DNA of 64,000 bases, taken from assembly GCF_029439465.1 (NCBI RefSeq), contig NZ_JAROAV010000055.1:1-64000 (forward strand), written 5' to 3'. This DNA is from Luteipulveratus flavus (GTDB lineage Bacteria > Actinomycetota > Actinomycetes > Actinomycetales > Dermatophilaceae). Of this stretch, positions 45,641-55,310 are shown piece by piece. The notes under the pieces are model-generated. The model made no database searches. It worked only from the letters and a program-made list of their open reading frames with translations, and was not told where the DNA came from. Numbering within the stretch: position 1 is the stretch's first letter; the number at the start of each line of letters is the position of its first letter. The position numbers and the translations under genes are program-made.

Positions 45641-46117
45641 ATGACGGCATCCGGCGAGGAACGGGCCGCGGCCGCGCTGAGCGAGTCGGGCATCGAGCAC
45701 ACGATCACCCGGCACGGGCGGGTCGGGTCGCTGGAGGAAGCGGCCGCAGCGCGTGGCGTCGAGCCGCGCGACATCATCAAGACGCTGGTCGTACGCCGCG
45801 CGGAGGGTGAGTACGTGCTGGTGCTCGTGCCCGGCGACCGGCAGATCTCCTGGCCCAAGCTGCGATCGGTCCTCGGCGTGAACCGGCTGTCGATGCCCGA
45901 CGCCGACACCGCGCGGGAGGCGACCGGGTACGAGCGGGGCACCATCACGCCCTTCGGCTCGACGACCGCGTGGCCGGTGGTCGCCGACGTGACCATGAGC
46001 GGCCGGACGGTCTCGCTGGGCGCGGGCGCGCACGGGGTGGCCGTGACAGCGGAGGCCGACGACGTCGTACGCGTCCTGGACGCCCGGGTCGCCGACGTCA
46101 CCGACCCCGCCGGCTGA
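45641..46117 (+). CDS. YbaK/EbsC-family aminoacyl-tRNA deacylase-like protein
   Basis: A 158-residue single-domain protein. ALSESGIEHTITRHG, VEPRDIIKTLVVRRAEGEYVLVLVPGDRQISW (with the family Lys), and ERGTITPFGSTTAWPVVADV match the ProX/YbaK fold, which clears mischarged tRNAs such as Cys-tRNAPro. The precise substrate is not certain. Confidence 0.9.
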   Translation: MTASGEERAAAALSESGIEHTITRHGRVGSLEEAAAARGVEPRDIIKTLVVRRAEGEYVLVLVPGDRQISWPKLRSVLGVNRLSMPDADTAREATGYERGTITPFGSTTAWPVVADVTMSGRTVSLGAGAHGVAVTAEADDVVRVLDARVADVTDPAG

Positions 46118-46139
46118 GCCAACCGCCGGCTGGGCCAAC

Positions 46140-46270
46140 CGCTGGTTGAGCCGAGCGAGGCGCCAGCCGAGCTCGTGTCGAAACCACGCGACCGTCAGGG
46201 AGAGTCTCCCCGTACGGCACCAGGTTTCGACACGGCCCTTCGCTAGCGCTCCGGCCCGGCCCAACCAGCG
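46140..46270. repeat. About 131-bp GGTTGAGC/GTGTCGAAACC intergenic repeat, copy B
   Basis: Same architecture as the copy at 20437-20568: CGCTGGTTGAGCCG at the start, GTGTCGAAACC, the shared CAGGGAGAGTCTCCCC centre, GGTTTCGACACGG and a final CCCAACCAGCG. It fills the gap between convergent ybaK and hutU genes. Shorter degenerate units (GGCTGAGCCAACCG) precede it. Confidence 0.88.
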
Positions 46271-46330
46271 AGGGCGCGGCTCAACCAGCGAAGTCGCGGC
46301 TCAACCAGCGAAGTCGCGGCTCAACCAGGG
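46271..46330. repeat. 20-bp tandem repeat (three units)
   Basis: Units of AAGTCGCGGCTCAACCAGCG follow copy B of the long repeat, the first starting AGGG and the last ending AGGG. Each contains the outer-arm sequence CGGCTCAACCAGCG. The array ends 10 bp before the hutU stop. Confidence 0.9.
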
Positions 46331-46340
46331 AGGGTTCGGC

Positions 46341-47996
<1,656 letters not shown>

Positions 47997-48013
47997 GTCA
48001 GTCTCCTCCGTGC

Positions 48014-48451
48014 TCAGCCGCGCAAGGCGGTCGCAGTCGTGGTGTCGAGAAGGTCGTGGACCTGGGCGGCCCAGACCGTGGCGTTCTCGGGCAGCGCGTC
48101 GATCGGGAACCAACCGACCTCGTCGATCTCGCCGTCGTCCGGCGAGACGGGCTCGCCTTCGAGGGTGGCGTGGAACATCAGCCGGATACCGTGCCGCTCG
48201 ACGCCGTCCCAGCCCGGCTGGACGGCGTCGTCCACACCGAGGATCCGCCCGACGGAGACCTCGCAGCCGGTCTCCTCGCGGACCTCGCGGCGTACGCCGT
48301 CTGCCGGGCTCTCCCCGTAGTCCAGCCCGCCGCCGGGCAGGGTCCACCGGTCCTGCGCCGGCCCGGGCGAGACCTGGTGGACCAGCAGCAGCCGGTCGTC
48401 GCGGACGCACACGGCGTACACGCCGACGCGGACCCGGCCCGGCGTGCTCAT
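48014..48451 (-). CDS. NUDIX hydrolase in hut operon
   Basis: A 145-residue protein with a complete Nudix box, [23 protein letters not shown] at residues about 42-64 (GX5EX7REUXEEXGU). Members cleave nucleoside diphosphates linked to other groups; the substrate is not known. The ATG overlaps hutH's stop by 4 bases, so it is firmly in the histidine operon. Confidence 0.93.
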   Translation of the reverse strand: MSTPGRVRVGVYAVCVRDDRLLLVHQVSPGPAQDRWTLPGGGLDYGESPADGVRREVREETGCEVSVGRILGVDDAVQPGWDGVERHGIRLMFHATLEGEPVSPDDGEIDEVGWFPIDALPENATVWAAQVHDLLDTTTATALRG

Positions 48452-50004
48452 TGCAGCGGACCCGTCACGGTCTCGGCCGCGGCGAGCGCGGCGCCGGTGG
48501 CCACGAGCTGCACGGCGTTCTCGATCTCGGGCGCGAGGAACCGGTCGGTGCCCGGACCCTCGGTCGTCTCCCGCAGCGCCGCGACGACGGCGGCCGTCGC
48601 CGGGGCGGGCGTGAGCGGTGCGCGCAGGTCCAGCGCCCGGGCGGCGGTGAGCAGCTCGACCGCGAGGACGCGGGTCAGGCCGTCGACCGAGCGCCGCAGC
48701 TTGCGGGCCGCCGACCAGCCCATCGAGACGTGGTCCTCCTGCATCGCGCTGGAGGGGATGGAGTCCACGGAGGCGGGGGCGGCGAGCCGCTTCATCTCCG
48801 AGACGATGGCCGCCTGGGTGTACTGCGCGATCATGTGACCGGAGTCGACGCCCGGGTCGTCGGCGAGGAACGGGTGCAGCCCGTGGTTGCGCGCCGCGTC
48901 GAGGAACCGGTCCGTTCGCCGCTCGCTGATGCTCGCCACGTCCGCCGCGACGATCGCCAGGAAGTCGAGCACGTACGCGACGGGCGCGCCGTGGAAGTTG
49001 CCGTTCGACTCGACGCGACCGTCACGGGTCACGACCGGGTTGTCGATCGCGGCGGCCAGCTCACGGCCGGCGACCTGCGCGGCGTGCTCGACGGTGTCGC
49101 GCGCGCCGCCGGCCACCTGCGGCGAGCAGCGCAGCGAGTACGCGTCCTGGACTCGGGTGCACGCCTCGGGGTCGCGGTGCGACTCACGAATCTGGCTGTC
49201 CGCCATGACCTTTCGTAGGTTGGCCGCACTCAGTGCCTGACCCGGGTGCGGACGGATCTCGTGCAGGTCGGCCGCGAAGACGTCGTCCGTACCGAGCAAG
49301 CCCTCGACCGACATGGCCGCCGTGATGTCGGCCGTCTTGAGCAGCCGACGGAGGTCGGTGATGGCGAGGACGAGCTGGCCGAGCATCCCGTCGGTGCCGT
49401 TGATGAGGGCAAGGCCCTCCTTCTCGGCCAGCTGGACCGGCTGGATGTCGTTGTCCTGCAAAGCCTCTGCGGTATCACGCAGTTTGCCGTCGCGGTCGCG
49501 GACCTGGCCCTCGCCCATCACCGCGAGCGCGCAGTGGGCCAGCGGGGCGAGGTCACCGGAGCAGCCGAGCGAGCCGTACTCGTGCACCACCGGCGTGAGG
49601 CCGGCGTTGAGCAGCTGCGCGTACGCCTGGGCGGTCTCCTCGCGGACGCCGGTGTGGCCGGTCGCCAGGGTCGACAGGCGCAGCAGCATGGTCGCGCGCA
49701 CGACCTCGCGCTCGACCTCCGGGCCGGAGCCCGCGGCGTGTGAGCGGACCAGGCTGCGCTGCAGCTGGGCGCGCAGCTCCAGCGGGATGTGCTTGGTCGC
49801 GAGCGCACCGAACCCGGTCGAGACGCCGTAGTGCGGGATCGGGTCGGAGGCGAGGTCCTCGATGACGGCGCGCGACCGACGTACGGCGGTCAGCGCCTCG
49901 TCGGACAGGCGCACCGGGGCGTCGTGGCGGGCGACGGCGACGACGTCCTCGAACGAGAGCGGGCCGGTGCCGACAGCGACCTCGGCGGGTACGGGGCTGG
50001 TCAT
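48448..50004 (-). CDS. hutH: Histidine ammonia-lyase
   Basis: A 518-residue enzyme. [36 protein letters not shown] (the MIO-forming segment, here Cys-Ser-Gly rather than Ala-Ser-Gly), [28 protein letters not shown] and [20 protein letters not shown] are typical. It deaminates histidine to urocanate. ATG 50004 has GGAGG directly upstream. First gene of the hutH-nudix-hutU operon. Confidence 0.97.
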   Translation of the reverse strand: MTSPVPAEVAVGTGPLSFEDVVAVARHDAPVRLSDEALTAVRRSRAVIEDLASDPIPHYGVSTGFGALATKHIPLELRAQLQRSLVRSHAAGSGPEVEREVVRATMLLRLSTLATGHTGVREETAQAYAQLLNAGLTPVVHEYGSLGCSGDLAPLAHCALAVMGEGQVRDRDGKLRDTAEALQDNDIQPVQLAEKEGLALINGTDGMLGQLVLAITDLRRLLKTADITAAMSVEGLLGTDDVFAADLHEIRPHPGQALSAANLRKVMADSQIRESHRDPEACTRVQDAYSLRCSPQVAGGARDTVEHAAQVAGRELAAAIDNPVVTRDGRVESNGNFHGAPVAYVLDFLAIVAADVASISERRTDRFLDAARNHGLHPFLADDPGVDSGHMIAQYTQAAIVSEMKRLAAPASVDSIPSSAMQEDHVSMGWSAARKLRRSVDGLTRVLAVELLTAARALDLRAPLTPAPATAAVVAALRETTEGPGTDRFLAPEIENAVQLVATGAALAAAETVTGPLQ

Positions 50005-50059
50005 GCCTCCCATTGCACCGCCGACCGGCATCCGCTCGCGACCACCGGAGCGATCCGCC

Positions 50060-50077
50060 TGTCTCGGATGCGAGACA
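50060..50077. promoter_or_regulatory. Palindromic operator in hut promoter region, site 2
   Basis: TGTCTCGGATGCGAGACA, an 18-bp palindrome with one central mismatch, between divergent hutH and iclR. It matches the site at 45599-45614 in 15 of 16 bases. Confidence 0.8.
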
Positions 50078-50155
50078 CGGCGGCCGTCGGAGGTCATCAT
50101 GGGACGTGGTGGCCTGGCACCATCGTCTCGACCCTGACTCCGCGGAGAACGCACG

Positions 50156-50914
50156 ATGAGCAACGCACCCGCCGCCGCGCAAGCGCTGGCCGTCCTGCAG
50201 CTGCTCGCCCGGCACGCCGAGCCGATGCCGGCGGCCGCGATCGCCCGCGACCTCGGCCTGGCCCGCTCCTCGACGTACCACCTGCTGAACGTCCTGCGGG
50301 ACGCCGGCTTCGTGAGCCATCTCGGCGACGACCAGCGCTGGGGCCTCGGGGTCGCGGCGTTCGAGCTCGGGTCCGCGTACTCCCGGCAGGCTCCGCTGCA
50401 ACGGATCTCGCGGCCGGTGCTCTCCCGGCTCGTCGACCGGACCACTCACAACGCCCACCTCGTCGTGCTGCACGGCCGAGATGTCCTGTACGTGATCGAG
50501 GAGCGTGCCCAGGGCCGGCCGTCGCTGGTCACCGACGTCGGCGTACGCCTGCCTGCGCAGCTCACCGCGTCCGGGCTAGCGATCCTCGCGGTGCTACCCC
50601 CGCAGCAGGTACGGGCGCTCTTCGCCTCGCGCGACGACTTCGTCCAGCGGCACGGCCGGGGCCCGACGTCGCTCACGGCGCTGCGCTCGGAGCTGTCCCA
50701 GGTCCGCACGCGCGGGTACGCGATCGAGCAGGACTCCGTGACACCCGGGCTGGCATCCGTCGGAGCGGCGGCGCTCGACCACAACGGGCTCCCGGCCGCA
50801 GGCATCGCCGTGACCTACCCGTACGAGCGCGTCGCGCCGGCCGAGCGGGAGGAGGTCGTCGACGCCGTACGCCGCGCGGCAGCTGACCTGTCGCGCCGCC
50901 TCGGCCACCGCTGA
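50156..50914 (+). CDS. IclR-family regulator, probable hut regulator
   Basis: A 252-residue IclR protein. The N-terminal winged helix is ALAVLQLLARHAEPMPAAAIARDLGLARSSTYHLL, with the effector domain from about residue 75 (VVLHGRDVLYVIEERAQG, QLTASGLAILAVLPPQQVRALF, SVGAAALDHNGLPAAGIAVT). It is divergent from hutH with a palindromic operator between. Urocanate would be a plausible ligand by analogy with other Hut regulators, but this is not seen in the sequence. Confidence 0.9.
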   Translation: MSNAPAAAQALAVLQLLARHAEPMPAAAIARDLGLARSSTYHLLNVLRDAGFVSHLGDDQRWGLGVAAFELGSAYSRQAPLQRISRPVLSRLVDRTTHNAHLVVLHGRDVLYVIEERAQGRPSLVTDVGVRLPAQLTASGLAILAVLPPQQVRALFASRDDFVQRHGRGPTSLTALRSELSQVRTRGYAIEQDSVTPGLASVGAAALDHNGLPAAGIAVTYPYERVAPAEREEVVDAVRRAAADLSRRLGHR

Positions 50915-50958
50915 GGTCCCGCGCCGGGCGGCCGGCCCCAGGGCCTCCTTCGGCATGG

Positions 50959-50995
50959 CTTACCGAGCACTGGAGCGCTCGGTAAGACACACCGA
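50959..50995. repeat. 37-bp hairpin repeat, copy left
   Basis: Arms CTTACCGAGC and GCTCGGTAAG with an 8-nt loop, followed by ACACACCGA. It is 36/37 identical to the copy at 52149-52185 in the same orientation. It also encodes the last dozen codons and the TAA stop of the AbiEi/DUF559 gene. Confidence 0.85.
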
Positions 50996-52028
50996 ACGCC
51001 GCCAACCACGCGCGACGAGACATTGCTCCACCTGGTCCATGAATTCATCACGCCGCAAGCGGTAGCCGAGGACCGGGATGCGCAGCACCTGGGTGCCGGC
51101 GATGACGACGTCGTTCTGGCGCAACGCGTCCGAAGTCGTCCGCTCCGCCCCGCCGTGGTGCGCGCCGTCGATCTCGACCGCGAAGCCGTACTGCTCGAAC
51201 TCCACGTCCAGGTAGGCCGTCCGACCCGGCAGTCGGCGCACGCTCTGCCGGCTGGGGCGCGGCAGGCCGCGCCGACGGCACTCCGCCGCGAAGTCGAGCT
51301 CGCTCAGCGCCCGGGCACCGTTGCAGATGTCCTGGACGACCACATCGATCAGCCGGGACCGACGACCGCGACGGAGCACCGCCCACTGCGCCGACAACGC
51401 CGCCGGATCGACCAGTCGTTGCTGCACCACCATCGCCAGGACCAGCGCGGCCTCACGGTCGCTCCGCGCCCACAGGGCTGCCCGTACGGCGGCTCGTGCC
51501 GTCTCCACCCGCGGGAGCAGGCCACCCGGTGTGCCGGGCACCCGTCCTCGGGCGCCGGCGACGATGGCCGACCGACCGTCGGCCAGCCCGACGACAACGG
51601 ATGACCGGGGCGGCGCGCGGTCGACGACGGACCCGACGTCGCGCAGCTGATGGACGGTCACACCGACCGGACGAGGCGGTCGCCGGCCCGGCGGGACGGA
51701 GACGTCGATGGTGCGCAGCGAGAACCCTGTGAGGCCGGCCGCGACCAGCGAAGCGGCGCCGTCGAGCACGCTCGCACTGCCGGTCTCGATCAAGGCGGTC
51801 CACAGACGACCGCGGGCCGTCACCTCGCCGACTGCCACCGTGTGTCGCCCGATGAGGCCACCGACCTGCAGCGCCCTCGTTGCGGACACCGAACCGGTCG
51901 ACTCCGCTCTCTCGCAGCTGCCGCCGGGACACGACTCCACCCTGCGCGGCTCGCCAACCCGCGACGACCACCTCGCGCTGAGCCCGCGTCTCCCGTCCTC
52001 GGCGGTGAGGTACCGGCTGTGTGGTCAT
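50960..52028 (-). pseudogene. AbiEi-like/DUF559 protein with a single-base frameshift
   Basis: From ATG 52028, frame 1 gives the AbiEi-like winged helix (AQREVVVAGWRAAQGGVVSRRQLRESGVDRFGVRNEGAAGRW). Frame 2 continues LIGRHTVAVGEVTARGRLWTALIETG and ends with the DUF559 nuclease-like part (SELDFAAECRRRGLPRPSR, DVEFEQYGFAVEIDGAHH, ALRQNDVVIAGTQVLRI). Removing one C from the pair at 51856-51857 joins them as RWLIGRHTVAVG and gives 355 residues. Members are widespread in actinobacteria. It could be a real pseudogene, programmed shift or sequencing error. The end of the gene lies inside a hairpin repeat. Confidence 0.75.
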
Positions 52029-52142
52029 GGCGTAGAACGTGGCACCGCCCCGCGCGGCTGTCGTGCTCCCGAACGACCCTGTGGACGACGCTCCCCGAAC
52101 CGCCCGGATGTGGACGACCGCCGCGACCGCTGAGGCGAGACG

Positions 52143-52184
52143 GTGTGTCTTACCGAGCACTGGAGCGCTCGGCAAGACACACCG
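52143..52184. repeat. Hairpin repeat, copy right (42 bp)
   Basis: GGTGTGTCTTACCGAGC pairs with GCTCGGCAAGACACACC (17-bp arms, one mismatch). It includes the 37-bp segment shared with 50959-50995. It lies just before mobA, between divergent genes. Confidence 0.85.
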
Positions 52185-52206
52185 AGCCGAGGCCCGCCCA
52201 CTCCTC

Positions 52207-52212
52207 TAGCGT
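52207..52212 (+). promoter_or_regulatory. Putative -10 box of leaderless mobA-like gene
   Basis: TAGCGT, 7 nt before ATG 52220. Confidence 0.5.
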
Positions 52213-52219
52213 GGAACCC

Positions 52220-52774
52220 ATGGACGTCACCGTGGTCGTGCTGTGCGGGGGCCGATCGAGTCGGTTCGGCAGCGACAAGACGCGCGCGCCGTTCCGGGGT
52301 TCGACCGTGCTCGACCATCTGCTCGCCGACCTGCCTCCGGACTGGCCAGTGGTCGCCGTCGGCGAGCAGCGGCGTACGGTCCGCGATGCCGCGTGGACAC
52401 GCGAATCGCCATTGTTCGCAGGGCCTCTCGCCGCGGTCGAGGCGGCACTTCCCCTCATCGGCACCGCCTCCTTCGCCCTCGTCGCCGGGGACATGCCGTA
52501 CGCGGGTCGGGCCGTCTCGGAGCTCGTCGCCACTCTCGACCGCAATCCGACCGTCGAAGCCGTCGCCGCGGCTGACCCGGCGGGACGCCGCCAGCCGCTG
52601 CTCGCGGCGTACCGCACCGACGCCGTACGGGTCGCACTCCCCAGCCCCACGGCGAACGCCCCGATGCGCCGGCTGCTGGACGCGCTCGTCGTGACCGAGC
52701 TGGCCCTACCCGCGGCCGTCACCGCCGACGTCGACGAACCGGCCGACCTCGCTGCCCTCGACGAGGAGCGTTAG
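52220..52774 (+). CDS. MobA-like nucleotidyltransferase
   Basis: A 184-residue NTP-transferase of the MobA/MoeA-partner family. VVVLCGGRSSRFGSDKTRAPF is the nucleotide-binding loop (LxGGxSxRxGxDK). The Asp in FALVAGDMPYAGRAV binds metal. RRQPLLAAYRTDAVRV and RLLDALVV follow. The family attaches GMP or CMP to molybdopterin or similar; no other molybdenum genes are visible here. Confidence 0.88.
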   Translation: MDVTVVVLCGGRSSRFGSDKTRAPFRGSTVLDHLLADLPPDWPVVAVGEQRRTVRDAAWTRESPLFAGPLAAVEAALPLIGTASFALVAGDMPYAGRAVSELVATLDRNPTVEAVAAADPAGRRQPLLAAYRTDAVRVALPSPTANAPMRRLLDALVVTELALPAAVTADVDEPADLAALDEER

Positions 52775-52777
52775 CGT
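52772..52777 (+). promoter_or_regulatory. Putative -10 box overlapping mobA-like stop codon
   Basis: TAGCGT starts with the TAG stop of the preceding gene and lies 7 nt before GTG 52785. Confidence 0.45.
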
Positions 52778-52784
52778 CGGTCGG

Positions 52785-53762
52785 GTGCAGGCGATCACGC
52801 TTCCGACGTTCGGCGACGAGGACGTACTGACCCTCGCCGAGGTACCCGCCCCCGAGCTGCGCGAGGGCGAGGTGCTCGTCGATGTCGCCGCCGCCGGCGT
52901 CAACCGCGCCGACCTGATGCAGCGCCAGGGGTTCTACCCGCCCCCGAAGGGCGAGTCCGAGCTGCCGGGCCTGGAGGTCAGCGGGACGATCAGCCGGATC
53001 GGTGACGGCGTCGAGGGCTGGTCGGTCGGCGACCGGGTGTGCGCGCTGCTGGCCGGCGGCGGGTACGCCGAGCAGGTCGCCGTACCCGTCGGGCAGCTGC
53101 TGCCCGTGCCCGAGGGCGTCGACCTGGTGGACGCCGCCGCGCTGCCGGAGGTCACCTCGACCGTGTGGTCCAACGTGTTCCTCACCGCGAACCTCCAGCC
53201 CGAGGAGGTCTTCCTCGTGCACGGCGGCTCCAGCGGCATCGGCACGATGGCGATCCAGCTCGCTCACGCCGTCGGCGCACGGGTCGCGGTGACGGCCGGT
53301 ACGCAGGAGAAGCTGGACGCGTGCGCGAAGCTCGGCGCCGACATCCTGATCAACTACAAGGAGCAGGACTTCGTCGACGAGATCCGTTCTGCCACAGACG
53401 GATCCGGCGCGAACGTCATCCTCGACGTGATGGGGGCGAAGTACCTTGGCCGCAACGTCGACGCCCTCGCCACCAGCGGCCGGCTCGTCATCATCGGCAT
53501 GCAGGGCGGCACGAAGGGTGAGCTCGACATCGCCGCCCTGCTCGGCAAGCGTGCCGCCGTGATCGCCACGTCACTGCGCGCCCGGCCGCGCCCGGAGAAG
53601 GCGACCATCGTGGCCGCCGTACGCGAGCACGTCTGGCCGCTGATCGAGGCGGGGCGGGTGCGTCCGATCGTCCACGCCCGGATGCCGCTGGCGCAGGCCG
53701 CCGACGCGCACCGGCTGCTGCAGGGGTCCTCCCACATCGGCAAGGTCCTGCTCACCCTCTGA
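52785..53762 (+). CDS. NAD(P)H-quinone oxidoreductase (zinc-free MDR family)
   Basis: A 325-residue enzyme of the PIG3/QOR type. VDVAAAGVNRADLMQRQGFYPPP is the family start, with GDRVCALLAGGGYAEQVAVP and the NADPH site VHGGSSGIGTMAIQLAHAVGA. GRLVIIGMQGG and the C-terminal ADAHRLLQGSSHIGKVLL are typical. No zinc Cys are present. It is reached by GTG 52785, 10 bp after mobA. Two palindromic repeats follow. Confidence 0.94.
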   Translation: MQAITLPTFGDEDVLTLAEVPAPELREGEVLVDVAAAGVNRADLMQRQGFYPPPKGESELPGLEVSGTISRIGDGVEGWSVGDRVCALLAGGGYAEQVAVPVGQLLPVPEGVDLVDAAALPEVTSTVWSNVFLTANLQPEEVFLVHGGSSGIGTMAIQLAHAVGARVAVTAGTQEKLDACAKLGADILINYKEQDFVDEIRSATDGSGANVILDVMGAKYLGRNVDALATSGRLVIIGMQGGTKGELDIAALLGKRAAVIATSLRARPRPEKATIVAAVREHVWPLIEAGRVRPIVHARMPLAQAADAHRLLQGSSHIGKVLLTL

Positions 53763-53776
53763 CCCCGGCCAACCCC

Positions 53777-53834
53777 CCGGCAAAAGGTGGTCACCAGCAC
53801 ACGCATGCGTGTGTAACCCACCACCCTTTGCCAA
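53777..53834. repeat. 58-bp palindromic intergenic repeat, copy 4a (diverged end)
   Basis: Starts CCGGCAAAAGGTGG and has inner arms GCACACG and CGTGTGT. The last bases are CCCTTTGCCAA rather than ending in CCGG. It is 14 bp after the quinone oxidoreductase stop. Confidence 0.85.
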
Positions 53835-53858
53835 CGGGGGCGAGCTGCGCTGCATCCT

Positions 53859-53916
53859 CCGGCGAAAGCTGGTCGCCGGCACAGGCATACCTGTGCAGTC
53901 GACCAGCTTTTGCCGG
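53859..53916. repeat. 58-bp palindromic intergenic repeat, copy 4b
   Basis: Starts CCGGCGAAAGCTGG, ends CCAGCTTTTGCCGG. Its inner arms are GCACAGG and CCTGTGC, a compensated pair change against copy 1b. The outer stem extends to 19 bp with one mismatch when the flanking CT and AG are counted. Confidence 0.93.
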
Positions 53917-53928
53917 AGGGGCGAGTGC

Positions 53929-53958
53929 TTGACCGGGCCGGGTGATACTCGGTATACA
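53929..53958 (+). promoter_or_regulatory. Promoter of padR-ABC operon
   Basis: TTGACC at 53929-53934, 18 bp, then TATACA at 53953-53958, about 50 bp before the padR ATG. It overlaps the first of the two operator arms. Confidence 0.7.
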
Positions 53959-53988
53959 TATCCTGCCCAGTCCGGGCATACCGAGTAT
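53945..53988. promoter_or_regulatory. Dual PadR operator
   Basis: ATACTCGGTAT at 53945-53955 and its exact reverse complement ATACCGAGTAT at 53978-53988. Each is itself a near-palindrome (ATAC-n3-GTAT), with centres 33 bp apart, about three helical turns. The first covers the -10 box. Autoregulation by the encoded PadR is likely. Confidence 0.75.
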
Positions 53989-54011
53989 TCACGCAGGCCA
54001 CGGGGGTCCGC

Positions 54012-54590
54012 ATGTCTGTCAAACATTCGCTGCTCGCACTACTCGCGAGCAGCCCCATGTACGGCGCGCAGCTGCGCCAGGAGTTCGAGTCACGCACCGG
54101 CGGCACCTGGCCGCTCAACGTCGGGCAGGTCTACACGACCCTGTCCCGGCTGGAGCGCGACGGCTTCGTCGAGGCGTCCGGTGCGGCGGACGAGGAGGGT
54201 CGGATCGAGTACCGCCTCACCACCGCCGGGCGCGCGGAGGTGCAGCGCTGGTGGTCGGCCCCAGTCGACCGCGGCCAGACGCCGCGGGACGAGCTCGCCA
54301 TCAAGCTCGCGCTCGCGGTCACGCTGCCGGGCGTCGACGTACCGTCCGTCGTCCAGACCCAGCGCACGGCGACCATGCGGCACCTGCGCGACCTCACCCG
54401 GCTGAAGGTCGACGCCACCGAGGACCTCGCCTGGAGCCTCGTGCTGGAGAGCCTGGTCTTCCAGGCCGAGGCCGAGATCCGCTGGCTGGACCACATCGAG
54501 TCCCGCCTGGCACGGGTCCGACCGACCCGGCCGGACGCCAGCAGCACGGCCGGCCACCGCCGTACGACGGATGCGGAGGCCACGCGATGA
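54012..54590 (+). CDS. PadR-family repressor
   Basis: A 192-residue regulator. The winged helix MSVKHSLLALLASSPMYGAQLRQEFESRTGG, LNVGQVYTTLSRLERDGFVE and RIEYRLTTAGRAEVQRW is typical of PadR. The C-terminal helical domain (Vir_act_alpha_C-like) makes the dimer. It is first in an operon with the ABC exporter: its TGA overlaps the ATPase ATG. Confidence 0.94.
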   Translation: MSVKHSLLALLASSPMYGAQLRQEFESRTGGTWPLNVGQVYTTLSRLERDGFVEASGAADEEGRIEYRLTTAGRAEVQRWWSAPVDRGQTPRDELAIKLALAVTLPGVDVPSVVQTQRTATMRHLRDLTRLKVDATEDLAWSLVLESLVFQAEAEIRWLDHIESRLARVRPTRPDASSTAGHRRTTDAEATR

Positions 54591-55309
54591 CCGCGCCCAT
54601 GCTGCAGCTCGCCGACGTGACCCGGGTCCACGGCGAGGGCGAGGCCCGGGTGATCGCGCTCGACGGCGTCAGCCTGAGCGTCGCACCGGGCGAGCTCGTC
54701 GCCGTCATGGGACCGAGCGGGTCCGGCAAGTCGACACTCCTCAACGTCGCCGGAGCGCTCGACCTGCCGGACCAGGGCCAGGTCCTCGTCGAGGGTCAGG
54801 ACCTCGCCTCCCTCTCACCGCGCGAGCTCGCGGCACTGCGGCGCAGACGTCTCGGTTTCGTCTTCCAGGACCTCAACCTCATCCCGTCGCTGACGGCGGT
54901 GGAGAACGTCGCCCTGCCGCTGGAGCTGGACGGCGTGTCCGCTCGTACGGCGCGTCGGCAGGCGTCAGATGCGTTGGAGTCCGTGGGAATTCGCGATCTT
55001 GCCAGTCGTTTCCCCGAGGAGATGTCGGGCGGTCAGCAGCAGCGTGCGGCGATCGCCCGCGCGCTCGTCGGCGAGCGTCGCCTGGTCCTGGCCGACGAGC
55101 CGACCGGCGCGCTCGACTCGACCACCGGCGAGGCCGTGCTGCGCGTGCTGCGCGAGCGCTGCGACGACGGCGCCGCCGGTCTGCTCGTCACCCACGAGGC
55201 CCGGCACGCCGCGTGGGCCGACCGGGTGGTGTTCCTGCGCGACGGCAAGGTCGTCGACACCACCGGTGACCCGGCCTCGCCCGAGTCCCTCCTGACGGCA
55301 GGAGCCTGA
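54587..55309 (+). CDS. ABC exporter ATPase (LolD/MacB type)
   Basis: A 240-residue ATPase: Walker A GPSGSGKSTLLNVAG, signature EMSGGQQQRAAIARAL, Walker B LVLADEPTGALDSTTG, and VTHEARHAAWADRVVFLRDG. The LNLIPSLTAVENVALPLEL segment is characteristic of the LolD/MacB/FtsE-like class. It partners the adjacent FtsX-type permease 1 bp away. Confidence 0.94.
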   Translation: MTAPMLQLADVTRVHGEGEARVIALDGVSLSVAPGELVAVMGPSGSGKSTLLNVAGALDLPDQGQVLVEGQDLASLSPRELAALRRRRLGFVFQDLNLIPSLTAVENVALPLELDGVSARTARRQASDALESVGIRDLASRFPEEMSGGQQQRAAIARALVGERRLVLADEPTGALDSTTGEAVLRVLRERCDDGAAGLLVTHEARHAAWADRVVFLRDGKVVDTTGDPASPESLLTAGA

Positions 55310-55310
55310 C

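Noticed and set aside
46251-46330. Short tandem units resembling a CRISPR array
   Set aside because: The 20-bp units are contiguous without spacers and match the arm of the long intergenic repeat. No cas genes are present.
50959-52185. Direct repeats as target-site duplications of a transposon
   Set aside because: At 37 bp and with internal hairpins they are too long and structured for target duplications, and no transposase lies between.
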